A DNA stretch of 64,000 bases, from positions 62,001 to 126,000 of the forward strand of contig NZ_FXAY01000007.1 in NCBI RefSeq assembly GCF_900177685.1, in the 5' to 3' direction. Made by a program: the position numbers and the translations under genes. The stretch is from Agreia pratensis (GTDB lineage: Bacteria > Actinomycetota > Actinomycetes > Actinomycetales > Microbacteriaceae). This document shows, piece after piece, positions 42,322 to 55,405 of the stretch. The first letter of the stretch is position 1. The number at the start of each line of letters is the position of its first letter. The notes below the pieces were generated by a model. That model worked only from the letters and a program-made list of their open reading frames with translations. It was not told where the DNA came from and did no database searches.

Positions 42322-42721
42322 TTACTTGTTGGTGAAACCGAGCAGAATTCCGCCCGTGATCTTGGTTGCGAGGTTGTACAGAACCGCGCTGATGGCCCCA
42401 AGAGCCGTCACTACGATCACGTTGAGGATCGCCACGATCACCGCGAAGCCCATGACCTGCGACAGCGAGGCGAAGTCGAAGAGGTCGAAGTTGTCTTGAC
42501 CCGCGATGTCTTTGAGGAGCCCGTTGATCTGGTCGAAGACACCGGTCTGGTTGAGCAGTGACCACACGAGGAAAGCCACGACGATCGTGATGATTCCCAG
42601 AATCACCGCGAAGAGGAACGACAGCTTGAGAATCGACCAGAAGTCGACGTAGACCAGCTTGAGCCGCACCTGCTTGGTGGCTGCGGGGCGCGACGACTTC
42701 TTCGCGAGTTTCTCGGCGACA

Positions 42722-42729
<8 letters not shown>
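42322..42729 (-). CDS. DUF3566 membrane protein downstream of gyrA
   Basis: 135 residues from ATG 42729, overlapping the gyrA stop by eight bases. After a basic N-terminus ([15 protein letters not shown]) two membrane helices appear (about 30-58 and 92-120), with the segment [20 protein letters not shown] typical of DUF3566. Conserved immediately after gyrA in actinobacteria; in corynebacteria/mycobacteria a cell-envelope or division link has been suggested, not shown here. Confidence 0.9.
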
Positions 42730-45310
<2,581 letters not shown>

Positions 45311-45349
45311 GGTGTCCTAGCGGTAGAGCCCGTCGCCGAGCAGAGCGCA

Positions 45350-47338
<1,989 letters not shown>

Positions 47339-47377
47339 TCAGTGCCGCCTCTATGTGAGTCATGAAGGCGACCCTTA

Positions 47378-47431
47378 ATTCTAGCAAAGGCGGCGTGAGT
47401 TAAACGGCTATATGGCGATCTGAGCCGTTTA
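47378..47431 (-). promoter_or_regulatory. gyrB promoter with inverted repeat over the -35
   Basis: Minus strand TGCTAGAAT gives an extended -10 (TAGAAT, 47378-47383), about 50 bp before the gyrB ATG. A perfect 9-bp inverted repeat TAAACGGCT / AGCCGTTTA occupies 47401-47409 and 47423-47431, exactly where the -35 should lie. It may bind a regulator of gyrase expression or act as the dciA terminator. Confidence 0.5.
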
Positions 47432-47459
47432 TTTTGCCATGGTGACCGTATTTGTCACG

Positions 47460-47981
47460 TCAACCGTAGGTATCGCGAGGACCCCGCCCTGGAATTGATC
47501 TGGAGCCCTTTTTCCAGGACGGCGCGTGGGGTGCCTGAAAGCGAACGCTCTCGATGCCCGCATCGGGGTAGGACTGGGCGATGCGGGTCATGATCATCGT
47601 GCGCATGTGTCGCAGCTGGGTGGCCCATGCCGTGGAGTCGCACTGCACGGTGAGGACGGAGTCTGTGACGTCGAGGGGAAAACTGTGTTCGGCCGTGTCG
47701 GCGCCGGCGATCTCCCTCCAGGCCATCAGCAGGTCAGACTTCGCCAGCGGAGTCGCCCAGCCCAGCTCGCTGGTCATGGCTGTCATCACGTCGGCGATGC
47801 CCTTCGGATCGCGACCGCGACCGTAGGCTTCGCTCTCGACGACAGTTTCGCGCGTGCGCCTTTTACGAGGGCCGTAGCGTCGGCTCGTGGCGTCGCCGAA
47901 GACCTCTTTGAATCGCAAATAGACCGATGACGACAGCGAGCTTGCATTCCCTGAGCTTGTCGAAGGGATCTCCTGACTCAC
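47460..47981 (-). CDS. dciA: DciA (DUF721), replicative helicase operator
   Basis: 173 residues from GTG 47981, overlapping the recF stop as GTGA. The DUF721/DciA core is at about 70-150: LLMAWREIAGADTAEHSFPL, VLTVQCDSTAWATQLRHM. DciA loads or regulates the DnaB helicase in bacteria lacking DnaC. The N-terminal residues 5-12 (IPSTSSGN) are encoded by a dispersed repeat at 47949-47967. C-terminal tail is Gly/Arg/Pro-rich. Confidence 0.9.
   Translation of the reverse strand: MSQEIPSTSSGNASSLSSSVYLRFKEVFGDATSRRYGPRKRRTRETVVESEAYGRGRDPKGIADVMTAMTSELGWATPLAKSDLLMAWREIAGADTAEHSFPLDVTDSVLTVQCDSTAWATQLRHMRTMIMTRIAQSYPDAGIESVRFQAPHAPSWKKGSRSIPGRGPRDTYG
47949..47967. repeat. Short palindromic repeat inside the dciA frame
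   Basis: CCCTGAGCTTGTCGAAGGG, an imperfect palindrome (CCCTTCGACAAGCTCAGGG on the other strand) of a type I know as a highly abundant dispersed repeat in many Microbacteriaceae genomes. Here it lies in the first codons of dciA, just after recF. Confidence 0.6.
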
Positions 47982-49195
47982 GTCGCGTCCTCTTCGCCAG
48001 GCTCAGGGAACGGCACGCTCGGATCGACGATCGTGCCCGCGCTGATCCGCACCGTGTGCGGCGTGAGAGACTCGGGCACGTCGTCGTAGACAGCCGCCGT
48101 GATCAACACCTGTTCGTAGTCGGCGACCGCGATCGCGAGTCGTTTGCGCCTGGCTTCGTCGAGTTCCGCGAAGACGTCGTCGAGGATCACCACAGGGTCT
48201 CCTGTAGGAGAGTCGATGCGCAGAAGAGCGGCCGCAGAGAGCTTCAGTGACAGCGCGTACGACCAGGATTCTCCGTGACTCGCGTATCCCTTTGCCGGCA
48301 GGCCGTTGAGTTCGAAGACGAGATCGTCGCGATGCGGCCCGATGAGAGTCAGCCCTCGGTCGAGTTCCTGCCGCCGAACGCGGGTCAGACCCTCTCGGAA
48401 CAGCTCGGCGATCTTCTCCCTCGACAGACTCTCTTTGGTCGTTCCCTCCGGCACGGCGAATCCGTCATCCGCCTGCTCATCGGCATCCGGATGCGCGGCG
48501 AGCACGCTCAGTCGATTGCCCAACGCCGGTCGATGGTCGGCTCCGGCGATCGAGCGATACGCATCGACGACGAGCGGATGGAGTCGGCCGACGAGTGCCA
48601 CCCGTTCGGCGATCAACTCGCTACCGAGACCGACGAGTCGTTCGTCCCAGATGTCGAGAGTCGAGAGGTTGGCTCCTCGCAGGCCCTGTGCACGGGCCGA
48701 CTTCAGGAGCGTGTTGCGCTGCTTGAGCACTCGCTCGTAATCGGATTGCACGCCGGCCAGACGGGGTGTGCGTGCCACCAGCAGCTGATCGAGGAATCGT
48801 CGTCGGCCCGATGGCTCGCCTCGGATCAATGCGAGGTCCTCGGGAGCGAAGAGCACTGACGAAAAATATCTCGGCAGCTCACGAGGCTTGATGACCGAAC
48901 GATTGACCTGAGCCCTGTTGGCGCTCGAGCGGTTTATCTGGACTTCCACGAGCAACTCGCGCGCCTCGTGTTCGAGTCGAGCCCGCACGATTGCTGCGTT
49001 CTGACCGGCACGGATCATCGCGTGATCGACAGAGACGCGGTGTGAGCCGAGGCTGCTCAGATATCCGAGCGACTCGACCAGGTTCGTCTTGCCCTGCCCG
49101 TTGCTGCCGACGAAGAGGTTCGGGCCGGGCTCCAGATCGACTTCAGCGGTGGCGTAATTACGAAAGTCGACGAGCGAGAGATGCCGAACGAGCAC
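47978..49195 (-). CDS. recF: RecF recombination protein
   Basis: 405 residues. SMC-like ATPase motifs: Walker A GSNGQGKTNLVESLGYL (about 32-48), signature LSLKLSAAALLRID, Walker B DPVVILDDVFAELD. It loads RecA at gaps with RecO/RecR. Overlaps dciA by four bases. Confidence 0.97.
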   Translation of the reverse strand: MLVRHLSLVDFRNYATAEVDLEPGPNLFVGSNGQGKTNLVESLGYLSSLGSHRVSVDHAMIRAGQNAAIVRARLEHEARELLVEVQINRSSANRAQVNRSVIKPRELPRYFSSVLFAPEDLALIRGEPSGRRRFLDQLLVARTPRLAGVQSDYERVLKQRNTLLKSARAQGLRGANLSTLDIWDERLVGLGSELIAERVALVGRLHPLVVDAYRSIAGADHRPALGNRLSVLAAHPDADEQADDGFAVPEGTTKESLSREKIAELFREGLTRVRRQELDRGLTLIGPHRDDLVFELNGLPAKGYASHGESWSYALSLKLSAAALLRIDSPTGDPVVILDDVFAELDEARRKRLAIAVADYEQVLITAAVYDDVPESLTPHTVRISAGTIVDPSVPFPEPGEEDAT

Positions 49196-49222
49196 GGTTC
49201 TCTCCTCTCGGGTGATGTCGCC

Positions 49223-49307
49223 GGTCGAGCAGCCGCGCGACGCAGGAGCCGGCGTATCGAGACCAATGTCATGTGGTCTCGATACGCTCGTACCTCGCTA
49301 CTCGACC
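49223..49307. repeat. Two copies of the dispersed repeat in head-to-head orientation
   Basis: A long-form copy (49223-49264, GGTCGAGCAG to TATCGAGACC) and a short-form copy in reverse orientation (49275-49307, GGTCTCGATACG to TACTCGACC) are separated by 10 bp. Together they can fold into an extended hairpin between gnd and recF, where they may work as a terminator. Confidence 0.8.
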
Positions 49308-49321
49308 AGCGCAGCTTCTTT

Positions 49322-50212
49322 CTAGTCTTCGGCCTTCTTGACCGCGTGACCGCCGAACTGGTTGCGCAGAGCCGCGACAGCCTTCATCGACGGCGAGTCT
49401 TCTTGACGCGACACGAAGCGCGCGAAGATCGACGCCGAGATCGTAGGCACGGGAACCGCGTTCGAGAGGGCCTCTTCGATGGTCCAACGACCCTCGCCGG
49501 AATCCTCGACGTATCCCTCGATGTCTTCGAACTCAGGGTCCTGCTCGAGTGCCTGAACCAGCAGCTCGAGCAACCATGAACGCACGACGGTTCCACGCTG
49601 CCACGCCTTGAAGGTTCCCGTGACATCTTTGATGATGTCTTTGCGGGTGTCGAGCAGCTCATAGCCCTCGGCGTAAGCCTGCATCAGCGCGTATTCGATG
49701 CCGTTGTGCACCATCTTGGCGTAGTGGCCAGCGCCGACCTCGCCGACGTGGACGAAGCCTTCTTCACGCGGTCCTTCGGGGCGGAGAGCGTCGAAGATCG
49801 GCATCAGCAGCTCGATGTTGGCCTTGGTTCCACCGACCATCAATCCGTAGCCGTTCTCCAAGCCCCAGATGCCACCCGAGACACCGGCATCGACGTAACC
49901 AATGCCCTTGGGCTCGAGCTCTGCGGCGTGCTTGAAGTCTTCGGTGAAACGCGAGTTTCCACCGTCGATGACCAGGTCGCCCTCAGACAGAACGGTTCCG
50001 AGTTCGGTGATCACCGAGTCCGTGATCTTTCCTGCCGGAACCATGACCCAGACGACGCGGGGGCTGGGGAGTGCGGCAGCCAGAGCTGCGAGGTCGGCCA
50101 CGTCGGAGACGGCGGGATTGTTGTCGTAGCCCGTCACTTCGTGACCCGCGTTGCGCAGGCGCGCACGCATGTTGTTGCCCATCTTGCCGAGACCGACGAG
50201 TCCAATATGCAT
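49322..50212 (-). CDS. gnd: 6-phosphogluconate dehydrogenase, decarboxylating (short NAD-type)
   Basis: 296 residues from ATG 50212 with GGAG eight bases upstream. Rossmann loop GLVGLGKMGNNMRARL at the N-terminus, signature IDGGNSRFTED and YVDAGVSGGIWGLENG, catalytic Lys in GAGHYAKMVHNGIEYALMQ. The short (about 300 residue) type usually prefers NAD. Converts 6-phosphogluconate to ribulose 5-phosphate and CO2. Its place between dnaN and recF is characteristic of actinobacteria. Confidence 0.96.
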   Translation of the reverse strand: MHIGLVGLGKMGNNMRARLRNAGHEVTGYDNNPAVSDVADLAALAAALPSPRVVWVMVPAGKITDSVITELGTVLSEGDLVIDGGNSRFTEDFKHAAELEPKGIGYVDAGVSGGIWGLENGYGLMVGGTKANIELLMPIFDALRPEGPREEGFVHVGEVGAGHYAKMVHNGIEYALMQAYAEGYELLDTRKDIIKDVTGTFKAWQRGTVVRSWLLELLVQALEQDPEFEDIEGYVEDSGEGRWTIEEALSNAVPVPTISASIFARFVSRQEDSPSMKAVAALRNQFGGHAVKKAED

Positions 50213-50280
50213 TACAGAATCTCCTTGAGGAAAGACGTGGGTGAGGGCGTCCGGGATCCCGGCCACCGGCATCCGGTGAA

Positions 50281-51426
50281 TTACCGCAGCAACAGGTTCG
50301 GCTGCAGCAGGTATTTGTAGTCGTCCGTGCCGGGCTGGTCTTTGGATGACTGGCTCGTGATGAGCACGGGTCCTGGCTTGTTGGGGTTGTCGGTCTTCGT
50401 GAACGAGATCCGAACGTATTCCGAGTGCACCGCACTCAGGCCATCAAGCAGGAACTGGGGTTTCAGCGAGACGACGGTGTCGGAGCCGGTGAGGAGAGCG
50501 TCGATCGATTCGGATGCCTGGGCCTGCTCGGAGCCGATGGCTTCGAGGGTGACACCGTCGATCGTGAAGGTGAAGCGGAGCGCGGCTTCGCGCTCGAGAA
50601 CGAGGCTCACACGGCGAGTCGACTCGATGAGTTCAGCAGTGTTCATGACCGCGTAATTATCGACTGTCTCAGGAAAGAGCCGTTTGACGGGAGGGAAGTT
50701 TCCCTTGATCAGCAGCGAAGTGACCGTCTTCTTATCGGAACGGAAGGCGATGAGCTCACGATCGTCTGTGTTGGTGATCGAGACGGAGATCGTTCCCGCA
50801 TTGCCGAACGTCTTTCCGACCTCTTGCAGAGTCTTGGCGGGAACGAGCGCACTCGCCGTGGTGACGCCGGCGTCGCCCGAATCCCAATCGATGTTGCGCA
50901 CGGCCACTCGGTAACGGTCGGTGGCGACCAAAGACAGCGTGTTCTCGGATACCTCGAGCTGAACACCGGTGATCACGGGGGTCACATCGTCGCGAGAGGC
51001 GGCGACAGCCACTTGCGCCACCGCTGCTGCGAACTTGTCTGCCGGCAGGATTCCAGACTCTTCACCGATCTGGGGCAGGCTCGGATATTCCTCGACGGGC
51101 ATGCTCAAGAGAGTGAACTTCGCTGATCCGCTGGAGACAGTGATTCGCGAGTCTTCGGAGGCGAAGCGTACGGGCGCATTCGGGAGCTTGTTGGCGATGT
51201 CAGAGAGCAGGCGCCCAGATACGAGTACGGTTCCGGGCTCCTCGACGTCTGCAGCGATCTGCGTCTGAGCCGAGACCTCGTAGTCGAATGACGACAGAGT
51301 GAGACCGTCTTCATCAGCTTTGATGAGGATTCCGGACAGGATCGGCAGAGTGGTTCGCTGAGGCAACAGCTTGACGGCGAAGGAGACGGCTTCGCTGAAG
51401 ACGTCTCTGTTGGCTTGGAACTTCAC
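50281..51426 (-). CDS. dnaN: DNA polymerase III beta clamp
   Basis: 381 residues from GTG 51426, with GGAG seven bases upstream. Sliding-clamp features: VKFQANRDVFSEAVSF start, LVSGRLLSDIANKLPN, GVQLEVSENTLSLVATDRYR (about 165-185) and the C-terminal YLLQPNLLLR, a normal clamp ending. The upstream in-frame codons run into oriC and are not part of it. Confidence 0.97.
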   Translation of the reverse strand: MKFQANRDVFSEAVSFAVKLLPQRTTLPILSGILIKADEDGLTLSSFDYEVSAQTQIAADVEEPGTVLVSGRLLSDIANKLPNAPVRFASEDSRITVSSGSAKFTLLSMPVEEYPSLPQIGEESGILPADKFAAAVAQVAVAASRDDVTPVITGVQLEVSENTLSLVATDRYRVAVRNIDWDSGDAGVTTASALVPAKTLQEVGKTFGNAGTISVSITNTDDRELIAFRSDKKTVTSLLIKGNFPPVKRLFPETVDNYAVMNTAELIESTRRVSLVLEREAALRFTFTIDGVTLEAIGSEQAQASESIDALLTGSDTVVSLKPQFLLDGLSAVHSEYVRISFTKTDNPNKPGPVLITSQSSKDQPGTDDYKYLLQPNLLLR

Positions 51427-51818
51427 GAAGGCACTCCATACGAGATCGGCCAGTTGAGATGGGTTGCTGATTGGCCTCAATGCTAGCGGGTGGTGGGAAC
51501 GTCGCAGCGTTCTTGTCATTCAGGGACGGCGACGTCGAAAAGGTTGTCGGGGGCTTAATTAACTGAATTTAACGTTAATGGTCTTAACCGCTGTGGATAT
51601 GTGGATAACTTCTGTGGATTGCAGTCCGCTGTAGGGAACTACGTCGGTGTGAGATGTAGAAATCGTGTGCGGGGTGCATCCACAACTCGACCCGTCGGAA
51701 AACGCGATATGAACGAATCCACAGCTCGAGCGGATCGACTCACATCTTTAAGCGTGTTATCCACAGCTTCTGCACAAGGTGTGGAAACTCCTGTGGGGAT
51801 GGTCTGTGGCGACGGTGG
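51427..51818. other. oriC: oriC: DnaA-box array and AT-rich unwinding element
   Basis: No gene. Perfect DnaA boxes TTATCCACA lie at 51757-51765 (+) and 51600-51608 (-); near-matches at 51592-51600, 51613-51621, 51676-51684, 51715-51723, 51769-51777 and 51780-51788. The stretch 51555-51587 is AT-rich (TTAATTAACTGAATTTAACG onward) and is the likely DNA-unwinding element, on the dnaN side of the boxes. Position between dnaA and dnaN is standard for actinobacteria. Confidence 0.9.
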
Positions 51819-53252
51819 TCACACGTCTTTGTAACGCTGATTGTGCTTGATGCGGTTGCTGATCTCGGTGACCTGGTTGTAGATCGAACGCTTCTCGGTC
51901 ATGAGCTTGCCGATCTTGTTGTTCGCGTACATCACAGTGGTGTGATCGCGGCCACCGAAGAGCTGACCGATTTTGGGTAGCGACAAGCTCGTCATCTCGC
52001 GGCATAGATACATGGCGATCTGCCGTGCCGTTGCAATCGCCTGCGACCGGGAGGACCCGTAGAGATCGTCGACCGAGAGTTTGAAGTAGTCGGCCGTGTG
52101 ATTGATGATGTCGACCGGCGCGATGATGTTGTCTTCGTCGAGCGTGATGAGGTCTTTGAGAACGGTCTGAACGAGTTGCATGTCGACGGGCGTGCGATTG
52201 AGGCTCGCGAATGCCGTGACTCTGATCAGTGTTCCCTCGAGCTCGCGCACATTGGACGAGACCTTCGTGGCCATGTACTCGAGGATGTCGTCGGGCACAC
52301 GCAGTTTCTCGCTCTGAGCCTTTTTTCTGAGGATCGCGATACGCGTCTCGAGGTCAGGCGTCTGCACATCGGTGATGAGACCCCACTCGAACCGCGTGCG
52401 CATACGGTCTTCGAAGCCAGTCAGGGCCTTGGGCGGCAGATCCGATGTGATCACGACCTGCTTGTTGTGATCGTGCAGGGTATTGAACGTGTGGAAGAAG
52501 GCTTCCTGGGTTTCTGCCTTGCCCTGCAGGAATTGGATGTCGTCGATGAGAAGCAGATCGATGTCGCGGTAGCGCGAGTGGAATGCGGCGCCTCTGTTGT
52601 TGGCGATGGAGTTGATGAAGTCGTTGGTGAACTCTTCGCTCGACACGTAACGGACTCGGACTCCGGGATACAGGCTCATCGCGTAATGCCCGATGGCGTG
52701 CAGGAGGTGGGTCTTGCCCAGACCGGAATCGCCGTAGATGAAGAGCGGGTTGTATGCCTTGGCCGGAGCTTCGGCCACGGCAACCGCTGCAGCGTGGGCG
52801 AAACGGTTCGATCCGCCAATGACGAAGTTGTCGAAGCTGTACTTCGGATTGAGGCGCGTGTCGTTATTGCGCGGAGGGCCGACGGTCTCCTGTGCTGGCG
52901 TCGGCGCGGTCTGTACGGCGGGCGTCTCGATGTAGACCGGCTCGGATGCGTCGGCCTGGCCGGCCATCTCGCTCCCGCTGATCTCTGGGTTGACGACCAC
53001 GGAGAAGTTCGTGACATCGAGCCCGGAGTCGAGCTGGCCGATCGCGGCGAGCAGTGACGGACGAACCCTCAGCTCGAGCATGTCCCGGGTGAAGTCGTTC
53101 GGTACCTCGAGATAGAACGAACCGGCCATGATGCCCTTCGGCACCACCAGCCCAAGGAAACCTCGCAACTGCGGTGTAATTCGTTCATCACGGGACAGTG
53201 TCTGAAGGACAGAGCGCCATTGGCCCTCCGTCGAGGCGTCATCCTCCGCCAT
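51819..53252 (-). CDS. dnaA: DnaA replication initiator
   Basis: 477 residues from ATG 53252 (GGGAG six bases upstream); an in-frame ATG six codons earlier has no ribosome site. Domain I at 1-90, a short linker (unlike the long one of Streptomyces), AAA+ domain III with IYGDSGLGKTHLLHAIGHYA, LLIDDIQFLQGK and domain IV with the DNA-binding signature AIATARQIAMYLCREMTSL and GGRDHTTVMYA. Binds the oriC boxes and itself. Confidence 0.98.
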   Translation of the reverse strand: MAEDDASTEGQWRSVLQTLSRDERITPQLRGFLGLVVPKGIMAGSFYLEVPNDFTRDMLELRVRPSLLAAIGQLDSGLDVTNFSVVVNPEISGSEMAGQADASEPVYIETPAVQTAPTPAQETVGPPRNNDTRLNPKYSFDNFVIGGSNRFAHAAAVAVAEAPAKAYNPLFIYGDSGLGKTHLLHAIGHYAMSLYPGVRVRYVSSEEFTNDFINSIANNRGAAFHSRYRDIDLLLIDDIQFLQGKAETQEAFFHTFNTLHDHNKQVVITSDLPPKALTGFEDRMRTRFEWGLITDVQTPDLETRIAILRKKAQSEKLRVPDDILEYMATKVSSNVRELEGTLIRVTAFASLNRTPVDMQLVQTVLKDLITLDEDNIIAPVDIINHTADYFKLSVDDLYGSSRSQAIATARQIAMYLCREMTSLSLPKIGQLFGGRDHTTVMYANNKIGKLMTEKRSIYNQVTEISNRIKHNQRYKDV

Positions 53253-53591
53253 GGAACTCCCGTCGAACATATGAAAAAAATCGATTCTGCCTGTGGAAAA
53301 CTTGGCGAATCGAGCCGATGTGTTGGGCGTGCCCGAGCGTCAGCGAACTGGATAACTAAGCTAGTTGCTGGCATGCAGCGGGGCAAGCTCACTGTATTGA
53401 CTCTACGCGTGTCATGCACAGGCAGTTTCCACAGTCTGTGGATAATAGCTGTCTCTCTGCCCGTGAGGTTTGACCATTGGCATTCGAGGTCGTAGGTTTA
53501 ATCAGTTGACTTGTGGCCAATCGGCCCGCACTTACTTTCCCGGTTCCCTGTCGTGCACTCGCGATGAGGTCCGGGCCACGGAGAACACACC
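53253..53591. promoter_or_regulatory. dnaA-rpmH divergent promoter region with DnaA boxes
   Basis: No gene in this 339-bp gap. DnaA boxes: perfect TTATCCACA (minus) at 53437-53445, GTTTCCACA at 53425-53433, TTTTCCACA (minus) at 53292-53300. rpmH promoter candidate TTGACC (53470-53475), 17 bp, TAGGTT (53493-53498). For dnaA (minus) TTGCCC and TAGCTT, 17 bp apart, lie near 53358-53386. The boxes fit autoregulation of dnaA by DnaA. Confidence 0.6.
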
Positions 53592-53729
53592 ATGAGCAAG
53601 AGAACTTTCCAGCCGAACAACCGTCGCCGCGCCAAGGTGCACGGCTTCCGTCTGCGCATGCGCACCCGCGCCGGCCGCGCCATCCTCGGCGCGCGTCGCC
53701 GTAAGGGTCGCACCGAGCTCTCCGCGTAG
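53592..53729 (+). CDS. rpmH: 50S ribosomal protein L34
   Basis: 45 residues: [20 protein letters not shown] followed by [18 protein letters not shown] and TELSA. Universally conserved sequence; GGAGAACACACC precedes the ATG. First gene of the rpmH-rnpA-yidD-yidC-jag-rsmG operon. Confidence 0.98.
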   Translation: MSKRTFQPNNRRRAKVHGFRLRMRTRAGRAILGARRRKGRTELSA

Positions 53730-53748
53730 CAGCCGAGCTCGTTTCGCT

Positions 53749-54102
53749 GTGTTGGCTCACGCCAACCGGATCACGACCGCCGATGACTATCGAGGCGTGG
53801 TCCGGAAGGGAACACGTTTTGTGTCCCCGAACGCCGTGACGTACCTTCGCACGCCCAAAAACGAGCAATCCGTGCCCGCAGCGCCTCGATTCGGATTCAT
53901 CGTCGCAAAGTCCGTTGGCGTCGCCGTGGTCAGAAATCGTGTGCGTCGGCGACTCAAAGCGGCGAGCTACACGATGCTCGATCGTGTCAAGCCGGGAACC
54001 GATGTGGTTGTGCGGGTCTTACCGGGAGCAGCATCTCAGCCTTACGGCGTACTCTGCGAAGAGTTAGCCGCATCGCTTCGGAAGGGATCCGCACTCGTAT
54101 GA
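53749..54102 (+). CDS. rnpA: Ribonuclease P protein component
   Basis: 117 residues from GTG 53749. The RNR motif AVVRNRVRRRLKAASYTML (about 62-80) and N-terminal ITTADDYRGVVRKGTRF are diagnostic. It pairs with RNase P RNA (not in this window) in 5' tRNA maturation. Its stop overlaps yidD as ATGA. Confidence 0.96.
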   Translation: MLAHANRITTADDYRGVVRKGTRFVSPNAVTYLRTPKNEQSVPAAPRFGFIVAKSVGVAVVRNRVRRRLKAASYTMLDRVKPGTDVVVRVLPGAASQPYGVLCEELAASLRKGSALV

Positions 54103-54440
54103 CGACGGTTCCTGTCTCTGCCGTTTCCTGGAAATACGCCTTGATCAGCGTATTCTTGGTGCCTCGCAACGTCGCGGTGGTTGTACTCCGCGCCTACCGC
54201 GCTGTTATTTCTCCTCTCTACGGCGATGTCTGTCGGTACTACCCGTCGTGTTCGTCGTACACCCTCCAGGCAATCCAGCACCGCGGACTGTCTGTAGGAG
54301 CTGGTTTAGGCATCCTGCGTATTGCACGCTGTCACCCCTGGGCAGCTGGCGGCGTCGATGATGTGAAGCCGGCCAAAAACCCCCGATACGCGCTGACGCC
54401 GTTCGGATTCGTTGTTCCACGTAGCCACGGAAAGGGCTAG
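54099..54440 (+). CDS. yidD: YidD, membrane protein insertion efficiency factor
   Basis: 113 residues. Signature YRAVISPLYGDVCRYYPSCSSYTLQAIQHRG (in parts: YRAVISPLYGDVCRYYPSC; SSYTLQAIQHRG) with three Cys, then RCHPWAAGGVDDV. Helps YidC-mediated membrane insertion. The C-terminal tail is longer than in E. coli. Confidence 0.95.
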   Translation: MTTVPVSAVSWKYALISVFLVPRNVAVVVLRAYRAVISPLYGDVCRYYPSCSSYTLQAIQHRGLSVGAGLGILRIARCHPWAAGGVDDVKPAKNPRYALTPFGFVVPRSHGKG

Positions 54441-54445
54441 ACGCT

Positions 54446-55405
54446 TTGGATCTCCTCGGCACCATACTTTGGCCGATCAAATGGGTCGTCGAACTCATTC
54501 TGGTCGCATTCCACTACGTCTGGACGTGGGTAGGACTCAATCCGAACGACGGCCTCACATGGGTGCTGTCGATTGTCGGCCTTGTGCTGGTGATCCGTGC
54601 CGCCCTCATTCCGATCTTCGTCAAGCAGATCAAGAGCCAGCGCAAGATGCTCGAGGTCGCGCCGCAGCTCAAGAAGATTCAAGACAAGTACAAGGGCAAG
54701 AAAGACCAGTTCTCTCGTGAGGCCATGTCCCGAGAGACGATGGAACTGTACAAGCGCACGGGAACGAACCCTCTGAGTTCGTGTCTTCCCCTGCTTCTGC
54801 AGATGCCCATCTTCTTCTCGCTGTTCTCCGTTCTCAACGACGCACAGCACGAGAAAGCGGGCGGTGGTGTCGGTCTTCTCAATGAGACGCTGGCAAAGTC
54901 ATTCGGTGAGTCAGATCTCTTCGGTGCTCCTCTGAAGGCGACTCTCGCCAACAACGAGGGCAGCGTTCTTGTGATCGTCTTCGCGGTCTCCATGATCGCG
55001 TTGATGACGGCATCGCAGTTCATCACCCAGCTGCAGATCATGTCGAAGAACCAATCGCCCGAGGCCAAGAACAGCCCGATGTTCAAGCAGCAGCGGATCC
55101 TGCTCTACATCCTCCCGATCGTCTTCGTGTTCTCCGGCGTGGCCTTCCCGCTCGGCGTGATGTTCTACTGGCTGACCTCCAACTTCTGGACGATGGGACA
55201 GCAATTCCTCGTCATTCGCAATATGCCCACACCGGGCAGTGAGGCAGCGAAGGCGCGTGAAGCCCGACTCGCTAAGCGAGGAAAACTGGTTATCAAAGAC
55301 GGCCCTCTGAGTGACGAGACCGTCGTAGACGAAGTACCGAAGACGACGCAGCGTCAGCAGCCCGTCGGTAAGAACCGAGCCAAGAAGCAGGGTGGATCCA
55401 AGTGA
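54446..55405 (+). CDS. yidC: YidC/Oxa1 membrane protein insertase
   Basis: 319 residues from TTG 54446. First helix after MDLLGTILWPIKWVVE, then the conserved core with the cytoplasmic-loop Arg in LVIRAALIPIFVKQIKSQRK, the PLSSCLPLLLQMPIFFSLF segment and further helices around 175-195 and 220-255. A basic Lys-rich C-terminal tail (RAKKQGGSK) contacts ribosomes. Gram-positive type without the large periplasmic domain. Confidence 0.96.
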   Translation: MDLLGTILWPIKWVVELILVAFHYVWTWVGLNPNDGLTWVLSIVGLVLVIRAALIPIFVKQIKSQRKMLEVAPQLKKIQDKYKGKKDQFSREAMSRETMELYKRTGTNPLSSCLPLLLQMPIFFSLFSVLNDAQHEKAGGGVGLLNETLAKSFGESDLFGAPLKATLANNEGSVLVIVFAVSMIALMTASQFITQLQIMSKNQSPEAKNSPMFKQQRILLYILPIVFVFSGVAFPLGVMFYWLTSNFWTMGQQFLVIRNMPTPGSEAAKAREARLAKRGKLVIKDGPLSDETVVDEVPKTTQRQQPVGKNRAKKQGGSK

